DNA of 64,000 nt from contig NZ_JAALEG010000003.1 in NCBI RefSeq assembly GCF_011058165.1, forward strand, positions 62,001 through 126,000. The letters run 5' to 3'. The position numbers were made by a program, and so were the translations under genes. The notes under the pieces were generated by a model. It was not told where the DNA came from, searched no databases, and saw only the letters and a list, made by a program, of their open reading frames with translations. Position 1 is the first letter of the stretch. Each line of letters opens with the position of its first letter. Source of the stretch: Rhodococcus aetherivorans. Its GTDB lineage: Bacteria > Actinomycetota > Actinomycetes > Mycobacteriales > Mycobacteriaceae. Shown here in pieces: positions 54,088 through 64,000 of the stretch.

Positions 54088-54123
54088 AATCCGGCCGAGG
54101 CCTGTATCGACCCCGGCCGGATT
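54088..54123 (-). terminator. Hairpin between hpf and secA
   Basis: AATCCGGCC (54088-54096) pairs with GGCCGGATT (54115-54123), with a few further pairs inside an 18-base loop. It lies 89 bp after the hpf stop and 44 bp before secA's start, consistent with ending the hpf transcript. A-rich sequence precedes it on the plus strand, so on the minus strand a short T-tract follows. Confidence 0.7.
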
Positions 54124-54211
54124 CCATGGTAGGCGGTCTTTCAGCGAGGTGACGACGGGCGACCGCTCGGCAGGGTGGCGCGCGAGGCGCCGCCGCTCCG
54201 CGGTGCGGTCG

Positions 54212-54886
54212 TCACACCAGCCGGATCAATCCGTAGTCGAACGCGTGCCGGCGGTAGACGACCGAGGGACTGTCGGTCTCCTTGTCGTGGAACAGGTAGA
54301 AGTCGTGCCCCACCAGCTCCATCTCGTACAGCGCGTCGTCGACGGTCATCGGCTCGGCCGTGTGCTCCTTCGTGCGCACGATCCGGCCCGGACCTGTGGG
54401 CTCGGGCTCGTGCTGTTCCAGCGAGATCTCCGGTGAGATGCCGAGGGAGTCGTCCTTGGCGAGTTGCGCGGTGGCCTCGGCGACCGAGACGGGGGTCTTC
54501 TCCCCGTGGTGCACCTTGCGGCGGTCCTTCGTGCGACGCAACCGCGACTCCAGCTTGTCCGTCACGGACTCGAAGGCGGCGTAGAAACTGTCCGCGGACG
54601 CCTCCGCGCGCACCACCGGTCCCTTGGCCCGAGCGGTGATCTCGACTCTCTGACAACTCTTCAGCTGCCGGCGATTGCGCTCGTGCTGCAACTCCACATC
54701 GAACAGGAAGATCGTCGGGTCGAAACGTTCGAGCCGAGCGAGCTTCTCGGACACGTAGACCCGGAAGTGATCCGGGACCTCGACGTTGCGCCCCTTGACG
54801 ACGATGTCGGCGCGGGGACCGTTGGACTCCGCAGTACCGGCTTCGGCCTCTGCAGCGGGAACCTTGGACTTCGAAGGGATCGTCAC
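54212..54886 (-). CDS. hpf: Long ribosome hibernation promoting factor (HPF)
   Basis: A 224-residue long-form HPF. The N-terminal S30AE domain (about 28-130) begins DIVVKGRNVEVPDHFRVYV and has a positively charged helix KLESRLRRTKDRRK. A linker leads to the C-terminal dimerisation domain (about 165-220) with VDDALYEMELVGHDFYLFHD. It dimerises stalled 70S ribosomes and protects them in stasis. The upstream 255 bp (54887-55141) hold its promoter region and a dyad at 55025-55052. Corresponds to Rv3241c. Confidence 0.93.
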   Translation of the reverse strand: MTIPSKSKVPAAEAEAGTAESNGPRADIVVKGRNVEVPDHFRVYVSEKLARLERFDPTIFLFDVELQHERNRRQLKSCQRVEITARAKGPVVRAEASADSFYAAFESVTDKLESRLRRTKDRRKVHHGEKTPVSVAEATAQLAKDDSLGISPEISLEQHEPEPTGPGRIVRTKEHTAEPMTVDDALYEMELVGHDFYLFHDKETDSPSVVYRRHAFDYGLIRLV

Positions 54887-55024
54887 TCGTACCTCCCGAG
54901 TACGGCCGGCGCAGCTCGCGCGCCGGCATGATCGACGAGCGCGAAACGCGCTCCGCCCGACACGACGGTCAGGGGCGTTTTGCGCCCGCTACCTGTGTTT
55001 TCGGGTCTGAGGGCGACGGTAGTA

Positions 55025-55052
55025 CGGAACGGCGGGGAGTGCCACCGTTCCG
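55025..55052. promoter_or_regulatory. Inverted repeat in the hpf-comF gap
   Basis: CGGAACGG-N12-CCGTTCCG is an 8-bp-arm dyad in the 255-bp gap 54887-55141 between comF and hpf. It may be a terminator for comF or an operator for hpf. No other signal was recognised in the gap. Confidence 0.45.
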
Positions 55053-55141
55053 TCGAATTTCACGCCGTGGTCACCTCGTGGCAGGACCGATGTCCCCCTT
55101 CTCGCGGACCCACGTCCCGCGGCGCAGGGCCCTCCGGCTCG

Positions 55142-55789
55142 CTACGCGGCGGCGATCACCAGCACCCCGCACGGGCGATGGCCCGCGGCCCGCAGGACCC
55201 GCACCGACTCCGCCGCGGTGGCGCCGGTGGTGACGACGTCGTCGACGAGCAGCACCGCCGCCCCGGGCGGCGGACCCGCCGCCGTCCGGATCCGCACCCG
55301 GCCGGCCAGGTTGCGCTGCCGCTGGGCGGCCGACAGCCCCACCGAATCCCGGACGCCGCGCCCGGTGCCGAGGAGGCCGCAGACCTCGAGCCGCCGGTCG
55401 TGGCCGGCGGCCACGCGCGCCGCGCGCGTCACCGGGTCGCCGCCGCGTGACCGCGCCGCCCGCGCCCTCGTCGGGGCGGGCACCACGACGACGGGTCCGG
55501 CGGGCAGCTCGCCCCAGCGCCGCAACCGCGACACGGCGGTCGCCAGCGCGAGGCCGAGCGGGCCGGCCAGATCGCGCCGGCCGTGTTCCTTGGCCGCGAT
55601 CACCGCGCGACGGCGGGCGCCGCGGTACGGCCCCAGCGCCCACACCGGCACGTCGGGATCGACCCGGGGCCGGACCCGTGCGGGCACGTCCGCCAGTTCC
55701 CGGGCACAGCGCCGGCACCAGCCGACGCCGGCGAGTCCGCAACCGCCGCACTCGACGGGCAGCACCAGATCCAGCAGCGAGGTCAGCAC
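55142..55789 (-). CDS. ComF family phosphoribosyltransferase-like protein (Rv3242c)
   Basis: A 215-residue protein. The N-terminus is a four-Cys zinc ribbon (CGGCGLAG and CRRC, about residues 14-29). The type-I PRTase loop is AAVLLVDDVVTTGAT (about 175-189) with the acidic pair that binds PRPP. ComF proteins assist DNA uptake in competent bacteria; in actinobacteria their role is unproven and no pili or comEA are nearby. It is 42 bp downstream of lpqB on the same strand. Confidence 0.87.
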   Translation of the reverse strand: MLTSLLDLVLPVECGGCGLAGVGWCRRCARELADVPARVRPRVDPDVPVWALGPYRGARRRAVIAAKEHGRRDLAGPLGLALATAVSRLRRWGELPAGPVVVVPAPTRARAARSRGGDPVTRAARVAAGHDRRLEVCGLLGTGRGVRDSVGLSAAQRQRNLAGRVRIRTAAGPPPGAAVLLVDDVVTTGATAAESVRVLRAAGHRPCGVLVIAAA

Positions 55790-55832
55790 CGCGCCAGTGT
55801 GGCCGCCGGCCCCGACATCCCGCGCCGGACCG

Positions 55833-57605
55833 TCAGCCCGGCAGGACGGGGACCGCCTGCAGCCCGGTCAGGCCGGGTACCTCGCGCCAGTACCGGTCGC
55901 CGGCCGGATCGGCGTTGTTCAGCTGGAACACCGCCCGCGAGTCGGCCACGAACTCCGAGGTCGTCGACGCCTCGACGGCGACCACGGGCGGGGTGAGGTT
56001 CCGGCTCGGCAGGGCGTCCATGCGGGAGCCGTCCACCGCGACCTGCACGACGGGCACGTCGGAGGCGGACCGTGCCACCACCACGGTGTCCGGGGTGCTC
56101 CAGTCCAGCGACAACGCCGGGCTGCCGAGGCCGATGGCGATCTCCCGCGGCGTCGTGAGCGAGAACTCGCCGTTCGACTTCTGCACGACCACCGCGACGT
56201 ACACGCGGCCGTCCACGATCATCGCCGCGCGCACGCCGTCGCGGGAAAGCCGCAGATCGCTGATCACGTTGCCCACGGCCCGCACGGAGCCGGCGTCGAC
56301 GGGGAGGACGGTGACCCGGCCGGTGCCCGGCTCGCGCACCACGCGCACCACGTTCGTGCCGTTGACCACGGCCCACACGGAGTTGTCGTCGAGCGCCCAC
56401 GTCGGCCGCGTGATCGATTCGCCCTGCAGGGCACGTGCCGCCGTCCCGTCGCGGTAGGGGCCGATCAGCAGCTCGGCGGTGGCTTCGGGGGCGGGACGCC
56501 CGGTGTCGGCGACGGCGGCCGCGAGCTCGCCGTCGTGCGACAGCGCGACCGAGCGCAGGTTCGTCGCGGCGCCGAAGGCCCCGGGCACCGGAGTCACCCC
56601 GGTCTCGGCGACACTGACCAGCCCGCCGCCCCGCAGGGCGTGGAGGCCGATGGTGGCGCTCGAGGTGGCCAGCGGGTTCATCGACGCCACGTCCGCGGTG
56701 GTCCAGCCGTTCGGGAACCGCTCGTCCAGCGGCTGACCGTCCGCGAGCAGCACGTAGGGCCCGGTGATCTCGGCGTTGGCGAGGGTCCAGATCACCTGTG
56801 CCGCCAGCATCTCGCGGCTCTCCTTGCCCAGGGGCTTCAACCCCAGGAAGTCGATCCGGACGCCCCCGAGACCGACACCGACCTGGGTCGTGCGGCCGTC
56901 GGCCTTGGTGATCGGCCCCCGCACGGACACCCCGGAGCCGAGTTCCGTGCGCACGGCCGGTGCCAGGGCCGCCTTCGGGCCCTCGATGAGCAGGTCGATC
57001 AGCTGTGCCGCGGTCTGGTCCTGGGTCGCGGCGATCCAGCGGGGGTCGGGCACGACCGTGCGCCCGGACGGGTCGACGAAGTACAGCGAGCGTCGCTGGT
57101 AGCCGTTGAGGAACTGCGGGCGGTCCATGACGACGCCCGGTCCCATCTCGTCGATGCGCCACTCGCCGCCCGTGAGCACGAGCGTGATCCTGGTTTCGAA
57201 CGGTCCCTCGTCGGCGCGGTAGACCCCGCCCTCCTCCAGGTGCCCGACCCGGTTGGCGCGGATGACGTACGTCGCGCGCTCGGCGCTGCGCGACTCCGGC
57301 AGCACGTCGACCTTGTCCACGATCGTCGCGCTGGCGGCGTCGTCCCACCCGGCCGACATGTCGGCGGTGAGGAACTGCCGGGCCGCGAGGTGGCGGTTCG
57401 CCGGGTCGGTGCTGGCGCGCAGGAAGTCGCGCAGGAGCAGGTCCGGTTCCCGGCCCGGTGCCGGCGGGGGGACCGAGGTGGTGGTGGGCTCACGGGCGAT
57501 GGTGCCGACCGCCTGCGGCGACGACGAGTCCGGCAGGCTGGCACACCCCGACACGGCGACGGTCAGGCCGAGCATCGCCGTGAGGATCGTCTTCGTGCCC
57601 CTCAT
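55833..57605 (-). CDS. lpqB: Lipoprotein LpqB, MtrB-associated
   Basis: A 590-residue lipoprotein. Signal peptide and lipobox AVSGC put the modified Cys near residue 25. Two tandem GerMN-like domains occupy about 40-300, then a beta-propeller-like C-terminal domain. It interacts with the extracellular domain of MtrB and modulates MtrA signalling in mycobacteria. Its ATG (57605) overlaps the mtrB stop (ATGA), confirming the mtrA-mtrB-lpqB operon. Confidence 0.93.
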   Translation of the reverse strand: MRGTKTILTAMLGLTVAVSGCASLPDSSSPQAVGTIAREPTTTSVPPPAPGREPDLLLRDFLRASTDPANRHLAARQFLTADMSAGWDDAASATIVDKVDVLPESRSAERATYVIRANRVGHLEEGGVYRADEGPFETRITLVLTGGEWRIDEMGPGVVMDRPQFLNGYQRRSLYFVDPSGRTVVPDPRWIAATQDQTAAQLIDLLIEGPKAALAPAVRTELGSGVSVRGPITKADGRTTQVGVGLGGVRIDFLGLKPLGKESREMLAAQVIWTLANAEITGPYVLLADGQPLDERFPNGWTTADVASMNPLATSSATIGLHALRGGGLVSVAETGVTPVPGAFGAATNLRSVALSHDGELAAAVADTGRPAPEATAELLIGPYRDGTAARALQGESITRPTWALDDNSVWAVVNGTNVVRVVREPGTGRVTVLPVDAGSVRAVGNVISDLRLSRDGVRAAMIVDGRVYVAVVVQKSNGEFSLTTPREIAIGLGSPALSLDWSTPDTVVVARSASDVPVVQVAVDGSRMDALPSRNLTPPVVAVEASTTSEFVADSRAVFQLNNADPAGDRYWREVPGLTGLQAVPVLPG

Positions 57606-59344
57606 GTGGCGGCTCCCTCGGGCGGGACCGGCACGTGCGCCGAATCCGCGGCCGTCCCGGCGTCGTCGCCGGTCCCGGCATCCGCCGACTCCGCCTCGGC
57701 CGGCGCGGCCGCTCCCGGCAGCGGGCGGCCCTGGACCGCACGGACCGTGCTGGGAACGAGCGGCAGCGGACTGCGGCCGACCTTGCGTCCCCGTTCCCGC
57801 GGGAGGGTCAGCCGGAAGCAGGACCCCTGGCCGGGCTCGCCCCACGCCTCGAGCTTGCCGTTGTGGAGGTTGGCGTCCTCGACGCTGATCGCCAGGCCGA
57901 GACCGGTTCCGCCGGACCGCCGGACCCGCGACGGGTCCGAGCGCCAGAACCGGTTGAAGACGAGTTTCTCCTCGCCCGGACGCAGGCCGACGCCCTGGTC
58001 CCGGACGATGAAGGCGGCGGCGTTGTCGTCGGCGCGCAGGCGCAACAGGATGGGTTTTCCCTCCCCGTGGTCGATGGCGTTGGCGAGCAGGTTCCGCAGG
58101 ATGCGCTCGACGCGGCGCGGATCCACCTCGGCGGTAACGGGTTCGCCGGGCAGGTCGACGATCAGCTCGGTCCCGCTCTCGCGGGCGAGGTGCCGGACGG
58201 TGGACACCGCGGCACGGGCGCACATCCGCAGGTCGAGCTGCTCGGCCGCGAGCTCGGCGACGCCGGCGTCGTGACGGCTGATCTCGAGCAGATCACCCAG
58301 CAGGCTCTCGAACCGGTCGAGCTCGGTGACGAGCAGCTCCGAGGCCCGCTTCAGGGACGGGTCGAGTTCGTCGCTGCCGTCGTGGATCAGGTCGGCGGCC
58401 ATCCGCACCGTCGTCAGCGGAGTCCGCAGCTCGTGACTGACGTCCGAGGTGAACCGCTTCTGCAGGTTGCCGAACTCCTCGAGCTGCGTGATCTGCCGCG
58501 ACAGGCTTTCGGCCATCTCGTTGAAGGACATGGCCAGGCGCGCCATGTCGTCCTCACCGCGCACCGGCATGCGTTCCTTGAGCCGGCCGTCGGCGAACCG
58601 GACCGCGATGCGCGACGCCGAGCGGATCGGCAGCACGACCTGGCGCGCGACGATCATCGAGATCGCGGCGAGCAGCACGCCGGCGCCGACGAGCAGCGTG
58701 CCCCGCACCAGCGACAGCGTGTTCTCCTCGCCCGCCAGCGGGAACACCAGGTACAGCTCGAGGGTGGAGATGTCCGACGCCGTCGGGGTGCCCACGATCA
58801 GGGCCGGGCCGGAGTAACCGTCCGGATCCGACACGGTCGCGAACTGGTAGGAGATCTGGCCCTTCTGCACGAAGGCGCGCAGGTTCTCGGGGATCTGGTC
58901 GGCAGGACCGCTCGACGTCGGGGCGCGCGGTCCGTCGCCCGGCACGATCAGCACCGGGTCGAAGGTGCCCGCGACGCCGGTGTCCTGGCCGGCGTCGCTG
59001 CCGCGGTTGGTCAATGCCGCGGCGGCCCCGTCGAGCCGTACCTGCAGCGAACCGGAGTCGTCGGCGCCGGCGAGCTGGCCCTCGACGAGTGCGCGGGAGC
59101 GCTCGACCTCCTCGGTGGCGGCGTTGATCTTCACCTCGAGCAGCCGCTCGGTGATCTGGCTGGTGAGCACGACACCGAGGACGAGCATCACGATCAGCGA
59201 CAGCGACAGGGTCGAGACCACGACCCGGAGCTGCAACGATCGCCGCCACGTGTGGGCGAGCCGGTTGCTCACCGCACGTGACCACCTCAGCAGCGGCAGG
59301 GTCCTCCTCGTGATCCGCCGCCGCAGTCGGTACCCACCGATCAC
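57602..59344 (-). CDS. mtrB: Sensor histidine kinase MtrB
   Basis: A 580-residue membrane kinase. Two membrane helices bound an extracellular sensor: [20 protein letters not shown] (about 41-60) and [20 protein letters not shown] (about 218-237). A HAMP domain follows, then the H box [17 protein letters not shown] (phospho-His near 320), and N, G1 and G2 boxes ([31 protein letters not shown]). The last 45 residues are Ala/Pro-rich. It phosphorylates MtrA. The GTG start overlaps the mtrA stop (GTGA). Confidence 0.95.
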   Translation of the reverse strand: MIGGYRLRRRITRRTLPLLRWSRAVSNRLAHTWRRSLQLRVVVSTLSLSLIVMLVLGVVLTSQITERLLEVKINAATEEVERSRALVEGQLAGADDSGSLQVRLDGAAAALTNRGSDAGQDTGVAGTFDPVLIVPGDGPRAPTSSGPADQIPENLRAFVQKGQISYQFATVSDPDGYSGPALIVGTPTASDISTLELYLVFPLAGEENTLSLVRGTLLVGAGVLLAAISMIVARQVVLPIRSASRIAVRFADGRLKERMPVRGEDDMARLAMSFNEMAESLSRQITQLEEFGNLQKRFTSDVSHELRTPLTTVRMAADLIHDGSDELDPSLKRASELLVTELDRFESLLGDLLEISRHDAGVAELAAEQLDLRMCARAAVSTVRHLARESGTELIVDLPGEPVTAEVDPRRVERILRNLLANAIDHGEGKPILLRLRADDNAAAFIVRDQGVGLRPGEEKLVFNRFWRSDPSRVRRSGGTGLGLAISVEDANLHNGKLEAWGEPGQGSCFRLTLPRERGRKVGRSPLPLVPSTVRAVQGRPLPGAAAPAEAESADAGTGDDAGTAADSAHVPVPPEGAAT

Positions 59345-60018
59345 GGCGGTCCGGCCTTGTAGCCGACGCCACGCACCGTCAGCACCACCTCGGGATTCTC
59401 GGGATCCTTCTCGACCTTCGCGCGCAACCGCTGCACATGGACGTTCACCAAGCGGGTGTCGGCCGCGTGCCGGTAGCCCCAGACCTGCTCGAGCAGCACC
59501 TCACGGGTGAACACCTGCCGCGGCTTGCGCGCGAGCGCCACCAGCAGATCGAACTCGAGCGGCGTGAGAGAGATCAGTTCGTCCCCACGGCTGACCTTGT
59601 GGGCGGGAACGTCGATGGCGATGTCGCCGATGGAGAGCACCTCGGCCGGTTCCTGCTCGGTGCGACGCAGCCGCGCCCGGACCCGGGCCACGAGTTCCTT
59701 GGGCTTGAACGGCTTGACGATGTAGTCGTCGGCGCCGGATTCGAGCCCGAGCACCACGTCCACAGTGTCCGACTTGGCGGTGAGCATCACGATGGGCACG
59801 CCCGAGTCGGCCCGCAGCACCCGGCACACGTCGATGCCGTTCATGCCCGGGAGCATGAGGTCGAGCAGGACGAGGTCGGGCCGAATCTCTCGGACCGCGT
59901 TCAGCGCCTGCGAACCGTCACCCACCACGTACGGCTCGAATCCCTCGCCCCGCAGGACGATCGTGAGCATCTCGGCGAGCGCGGTGTCGTCGTCGACAAC
60001 CAGAATCCTCGGCTTCAT
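59341..60018 (-). CDS. mtrA: Response regulator MtrA
   Basis: A 225-residue OmpR-family regulator nearly identical in core to M. tuberculosis MtrA. The receiver has acidic residues in VVDDD, the phospho-Asp in LLDLMLPG (about 53), Thr in LTAKSD and Lys in VKPFKPKE. The winged helix ends [18 protein letters not shown]. It controls cell division and cell wall genes and is essential in mycobacteria. ATG 60018. It lies 6 bp after tmk. Confidence 0.97.
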   Translation of the reverse strand: MKPRILVVDDDTALAEMLTIVLRGEGFEPYVVGDGSQALNAVREIRPDLVLLDLMLPGMNGIDVCRVLRADSGVPIVMLTAKSDTVDVVLGLESGADDYIVKPFKPKELVARVRARLRRTEQEPAEVLSIGDIAIDVPAHKVSRGDELISLTPLEFDLLVALARKPRQVFTREVLLEQVWGYRHAADTRLVNVHVQRLRAKVEKDPENPEVVLTVRGVGYKAGPP

Positions 60019-60023
60019 GGCTT

Positions 60024-60689
60024 CTATCGTGTCACTCCTCGACCGTGGTGAAGCTGATTTGAGATCTCGGCGGCGAGTTGTCGCGGATCGGCGTCGGGTC
60101 CGGCAACCCGCCACGGCGACATCCACTGTCGGCGTGCGAGGTCGTCGTACACCTGCCCGGTCCGGGCCTGCAGACCCGAGTCCCGTTCGTACGCGTCCCG
60201 ATCGCGGGCCGTGTCGGCAGCGGCGCGACTGCGGGCCCGCTGCGCAGCCAGTTCCACGGGCACCCGCAGCAGCAACTGCAGATCCGGTACGGGCAGCGCG
60301 AACCGATCGAACTCGAGCTCGCGGACCCATTCCACCGACGGCCCCGAGCCGTCCTCGTGGTGCCGCGCGGCGGTGTAGGCGGCGTTGGACGCGACATACC
60401 GGTCGAGCAGCACGATGTCGTTGTCCGCCAGGAGCTTCCGCAACTCGTCGGCGGCGTCGCGCCGATCGAGGGCCCACAGCAGGGCCATCGCCTCGATGCT
60501 CGAGGCCGCGTCACCGTGCCGGCCCCGCAGGGCCTCGGCACCGAGGTCGGCGTGCACCGACACGCCGTAGCGCGGAAACGCGAGCGTCGCGACGACGAAT
60601 CCCGCAGCGCGCCAAGCCTCGACGAGGCCCGCGGACAGTGTCCGCTTGCCGGCCCCGTCGAGCCCCTCCACGACGATCAACGCGCCCAT
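60024..60689 (-). CDS. tmk: Thymidylate kinase
   Basis: A 221-residue kinase. The P-loop is VEGLDGAGKRTL (about 6-17), the DR motif LDRYVASNAAYT (about 96-107) follows, and a lid with Arg clusters in AAQRARSRAAADTARDRDAYE. It phosphorylates dTMP to dTDP. The mtrAB gene order with tmk and sahH upstream is conserved in mycobacteria. Confidence 0.94.
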   Translation of the reverse strand: MGALIVVEGLDGAGKRTLSAGLVEAWRAAGFVVATLAFPRYGVSVHADLGAEALRGRHGDAASSIEAMALLWALDRRDAADELRKLLADNDIVLLDRYVASNAAYTAARHHEDGSGPSVEWVRELEFDRFALPVPDLQLLLRVPVELAAQRARSRAAADTARDRDAYERDSGLQARTGQVYDDLARRQWMSPWRVAGPDADPRQLAAEISNQLHHGRGVTR

Positions 60690-60720
60690 CGGCGGTGTCC
60701 TGCGATCCTCGCTACCGTGC

Positions 60721-62208
<1,488 letters not shown>

Positions 62209-62222
62209 GTGAGAATGCCTCT

Positions 62223-62250
62223 CCTGTTGTCAGTCGGTTCTGCCAACAGG
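62223..62250 (-). promoter_or_regulatory. 5' leader hairpin overlapping sahH ribosome site
   Basis: On the minus strand CCTGTTG-N14-CAACAGG forms a 7-bp stem; its 3' arm runs into the sahH Shine-Dalgarno AGGAG, 13-16 bases from ATG 62208. A TGTATAGCC -10-like sequence lies just upstream (62251-62258), so the hairpin would be at the mRNA 5' end. The dyad could alternatively be a TetR operator. Confidence 0.5.
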
Positions 62251-62266
62251 CTATACAACTCGCTGC

Positions 62267-62929
62267 TCAGTCGTGCCGGGCGGAGCGATCGATGAACGGC
62301 CCGAGCAGCTCCGCCAGGTCCGCGGCGACGTCCCGGTCGGACTCGGGCGGCATGGAGATGTAGCTCATCGCGATGCGCACGATCGCGCGGCCGAGGATGC
62401 CCGCATCCGACGCGGACGCCTGGACCCAGCTGCGCTGGAAGGTTTCCGACAGCCGGGCGGAGGCCCGCTCGATGAGCGGCGCCGAATCGGTGGTGATCAA
62501 CCGCAACAGGTCGGGCTTGGCCTCGCCGCGCAGCAGCGACTGGATCAGCGGGTCGGCGCTGCTCTCGACGAAGAACGACGTGAATCCCTCGACGAGGGCG
62601 TCGCGCGCCTGCCCCACATGGCTGTAGATCGCGTCGTCGACGGCGTCGACGAACTGATCGACCAGGCGCAGGGCATACGCCTGGGCCAGGCCCTGCCGCG
62701 AGGCGAACTCGTTGTAGAGCGTCTGCCGGCTCACACCGGCGCCCCGGGCGACGTCCGTCATGGTGACGGCGGACCAGTCGCGGGCGGTGAGCAGGTCCCG
62801 CATGGCATCGAGCACCGAGTTGCGCAGCAGCATCCGGCTGGCCTCGTGGAACGGTACGCGTTGCCGGTCCTCGGGTTCCCCGGCTCGCGGGGGCTCCCCG
62901 GCGGGGGACGATTCGTGCACGATCGACAT
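62267..62929 (-). CDS. TetR family regulator (Rv3249c/AlkU-like)
   Basis: A 220-residue regulator. The HTH spans SRMLLRNSVLDAMRDLLTARDW to MTDVARGAGVSRQTLYNEFASRQG (about 30-80). The C-terminal domain has IYSHVGQARDALVEGFTSFF and a conserved SYISMPPESD. In mycobacteria and many rhodococci this gene follows the alkane hydroxylase operon alkB-rubA-rubB. Here no such genes are upstream; only 46 bp separate it from the amino acid permease. It may now control the permease or sahH. Confidence 0.87.
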   Translation of the reverse strand: MSIVHESSPAGEPPRAGEPEDRQRVPFHEASRMLLRNSVLDAMRDLLTARDWSAVTMTDVARGAGVSRQTLYNEFASRQGLAQAYALRLVDQFVDAVDDAIYSHVGQARDALVEGFTSFFVESSADPLIQSLLRGEAKPDLLRLITTDSAPLIERASARLSETFQRSWVQASASDAGILGRAIVRIAMSYISMPPESDRDVAADLAELLGPFIDRSARHD

Positions 62930-62975
62930 GCCGCGACGTTTTCACGCGGCGCGGGTCCCGTCAACACGAATGGAG

Positions 62976-64000
62976 CTAGCGGCGCGGCGCCGCCGGTTCC
63001 GCCAGTACCGAGTGCCGGCGACTGTAGGTGAAGTAGACGACCACGCCGATCACCATCCACACCACGAACCGCAACCACGTCTCCACCGACAGGTTGGCCA
63101 TCAGCCACACGCACGCGAGTACCGCGAGAATCGGCACGAGCGGCACCGCGGGCACCCGGAATCCGCGCTCGAGATCCGGACGGGTCCGGCGCAGCACGAT
63201 CACCCCGATCGAAACCAGGACGAACGCGAAGAGCGTCCCGATGTTGACCATCTCCTCGAGGGTGCCGAGCGGAATGAGGCCGGCGAGGACGGCAACCACG
63301 ACCGTCACCAGCACGGTCGTCCGCACCGGGGTACCGTGCCGGCCGGTGTGCGACAACCGTCGCGGGACGAGGCCGTCGCGTGCCATCGCGAACAGCACCC
63401 GGGTCTGGCCCAGCATCAGGACCATCACGACGGTGGTCAGGCCGGCGAGGGCACCGACCGAGATGAGGTTCTTGGCCCAGTCCATCCCGTTCAGCGCGAA
63501 CGCCGTCGCGAGCGTCGACTCGTCTCCGGCCAGTTCCTTGTAGTTCACCATCCCGGTGAGGACGAGGCTCACCGCCACGTACAGCACGGTGACGATCGCG
63601 AGGGAGCCCAGGATCCCGATGGGCACGGCCCGCTGGGGATGCCGCGTCTCCTCCGCGGTGGTGGCGACCACGTCGAACCCGATGAATGCGAAGAACACCA
63701 GGCTCGCCGCGGCGAGCAGGCCGTACCACCCGAACGTGCTGCCCCCGGCCCCGGTGAGGAACGAGAACAGCGACTGCCGCAGGCCCTCACCGGTCGAGGC
63801 AGATTCCGACGGCGGGACGTACGGGGTGTAGTTGTCGGTGTCGATGTAGAAGACGCCGAGCGCGACAACGAACAGGACGACGGCGATCTTGATCGAGGTG
63901 ATCACCAGCGACACGCGCGAGGAGAGCTTCGTGCCTGTGGCTACGAGTACGCCGATCACCACGACGATCAGGATCGCACCCCAGTCCACCTTCACGGGCC
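62976..64000 (-). CDS. APC family amino acid permease, N-terminus cut by window edge (Rv3253c-like)
   Basis: The last 341 codons of a membrane permease. Helices are seen from ILIVVVIGVLVATGTKL to VVYFTYSRRH, with the cationic-amino-acid-transporter motif FFAFIGFDVVATTAEETRHPQRAVP (quoted in part: FIGFDVVATTAEE) and GMARD-type FAMARDGLVP. It probably takes up arginine, lysine or related amines. The sequence continues beyond the window. It corresponds to Rv3253c, which in mycobacteria flanks alkB. Confidence 0.85.
   Translation of the reverse strand, partial: PVKVDWGAILIVVVIGVLVATGTKLSSRVSLVITSIKIAVVLFVVALGVFYIDTDNYTPYVPPSESASTGEGLRQSLFSFLTGAGGSTFGWYGLLAAASLVFFAFIGFDVVATTAEETRHPQRAVPIGILGSLAIVTVLYVAVSLVLTGMVNYKELAGDESTLATAFALNGMDWAKNLISVGALAGLTTVVMVLMLGQTRVLFAMARDGLVPRRLSHTGRHGTPVRTTVLVTVVVAVLAGLIPLGTLEEMVNIGTLFAFVLVSIGVIVLRRTRPDLERGFRVPAVPLVPILAVLACVWLMANLSVETWLRFVVWMVIGVVVYFTYSRRHSVLAEPAAPRR

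Noticed and set aside
55025-55052. SigH-type promoter for hpf (GGAAC...GTT on the minus strand)
   Set aside because: The spacing is 16 bases between GGAAC and GTT against 18 at the sigH promoter, and both elements are the arms of one inverted repeat, so the match is likely incidental.

Overview
This is a high-GC actinobacterial chromosome segment from a mycolic-acid-containing Corynebacteriales organism, most likely a Rhodococcus. The grounds are gene content and order that largely follow Mycobacterium tuberculosis Rv3199c to Rv3253c (nudC, a K+ channel, adnB, adnA, an alpha/beta hydrolase, an alkyltransferase-like protein, moeZ, DUF3152, rhlE, parA-like, whiB1, pdtaS, rshA-sigH, aroA, rsgA, desA3 and reductase, secA1, hpf, comF, lpqB-mtrB-mtrA, tmk, sahH, a TetR regulator, an amino acid permease). 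The comparison is from memory of that genome, not from a search.

Layout. 1-1204: a divergent SDR/TetR pair with two shared operators; the mycobacterial left neighbour uvrD2 is not visible. 1210-12594: NAD(P)H/NAD-cap hydrolase NudC, a K+ channel, the AdnAB double-strand-break resection motor-nuclease, and a thioesterase/HxlR pair followed by lipV- and ATL-like genes. 12601-26206: an accessory block interrupts the mycobacterial order. It holds a MocR regulator with a 42-residue membrane peptide, a MobA-MoeA fusion, and the nitrite assimilation run narK-nirB-nirD-nnaR-sirB-fusC (minus strand), then an MFS exporter and a GntR regulator. MobA-MoeA makes molybdenum cofactor, SirB makes siroheme for NirB, NarK imports nitrate or nitrite, and NnaR (a HemD-like domain plus an OmpR-type DNA-binding domain) is the expected activator. 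26203-37752: core genes up to whiB1. 37912-41429: a redox/stress module with PdtaS kinase, a biotinyl carrier, a 24-residue ribosomal protein bL37 gene, RshA/SigH, and a Cys-tRNA(Pro) deacylase. SigH has a recognisable self-type promoter and two good start codons.

41444-50474: an HMCES/YedK gene reduced to a pseudogene, aroA-rsgA, then a lipid block. That block has two tandem DesA3-type desaturases and their reductase, sharing a repeated CCGTAGGTTAC operator, plus a WS/DGAT-like acyltransferase whose HHxxxDG motif has lost its second His. 50671-64000: secA, hpf, comF, the lpqB-mtrB-mtrA-tmk-sahH run, and an AlkU-like TetR regulator directly next to an amino acid permease, with the alkB-rubredoxin genes usually found between them absent.

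No tRNA, rRNA, CRISPR array, insertion sequence or prophage was recognised. The only gene-free stretches over 200 bases are described under their regulatory features; none exceeds 300 bases. The most unusual non-coding structures are two unrelated 25-bp-period tandem repeats, each unit a potential hairpin and each beginning at the stop codon of a minus-strand gene.
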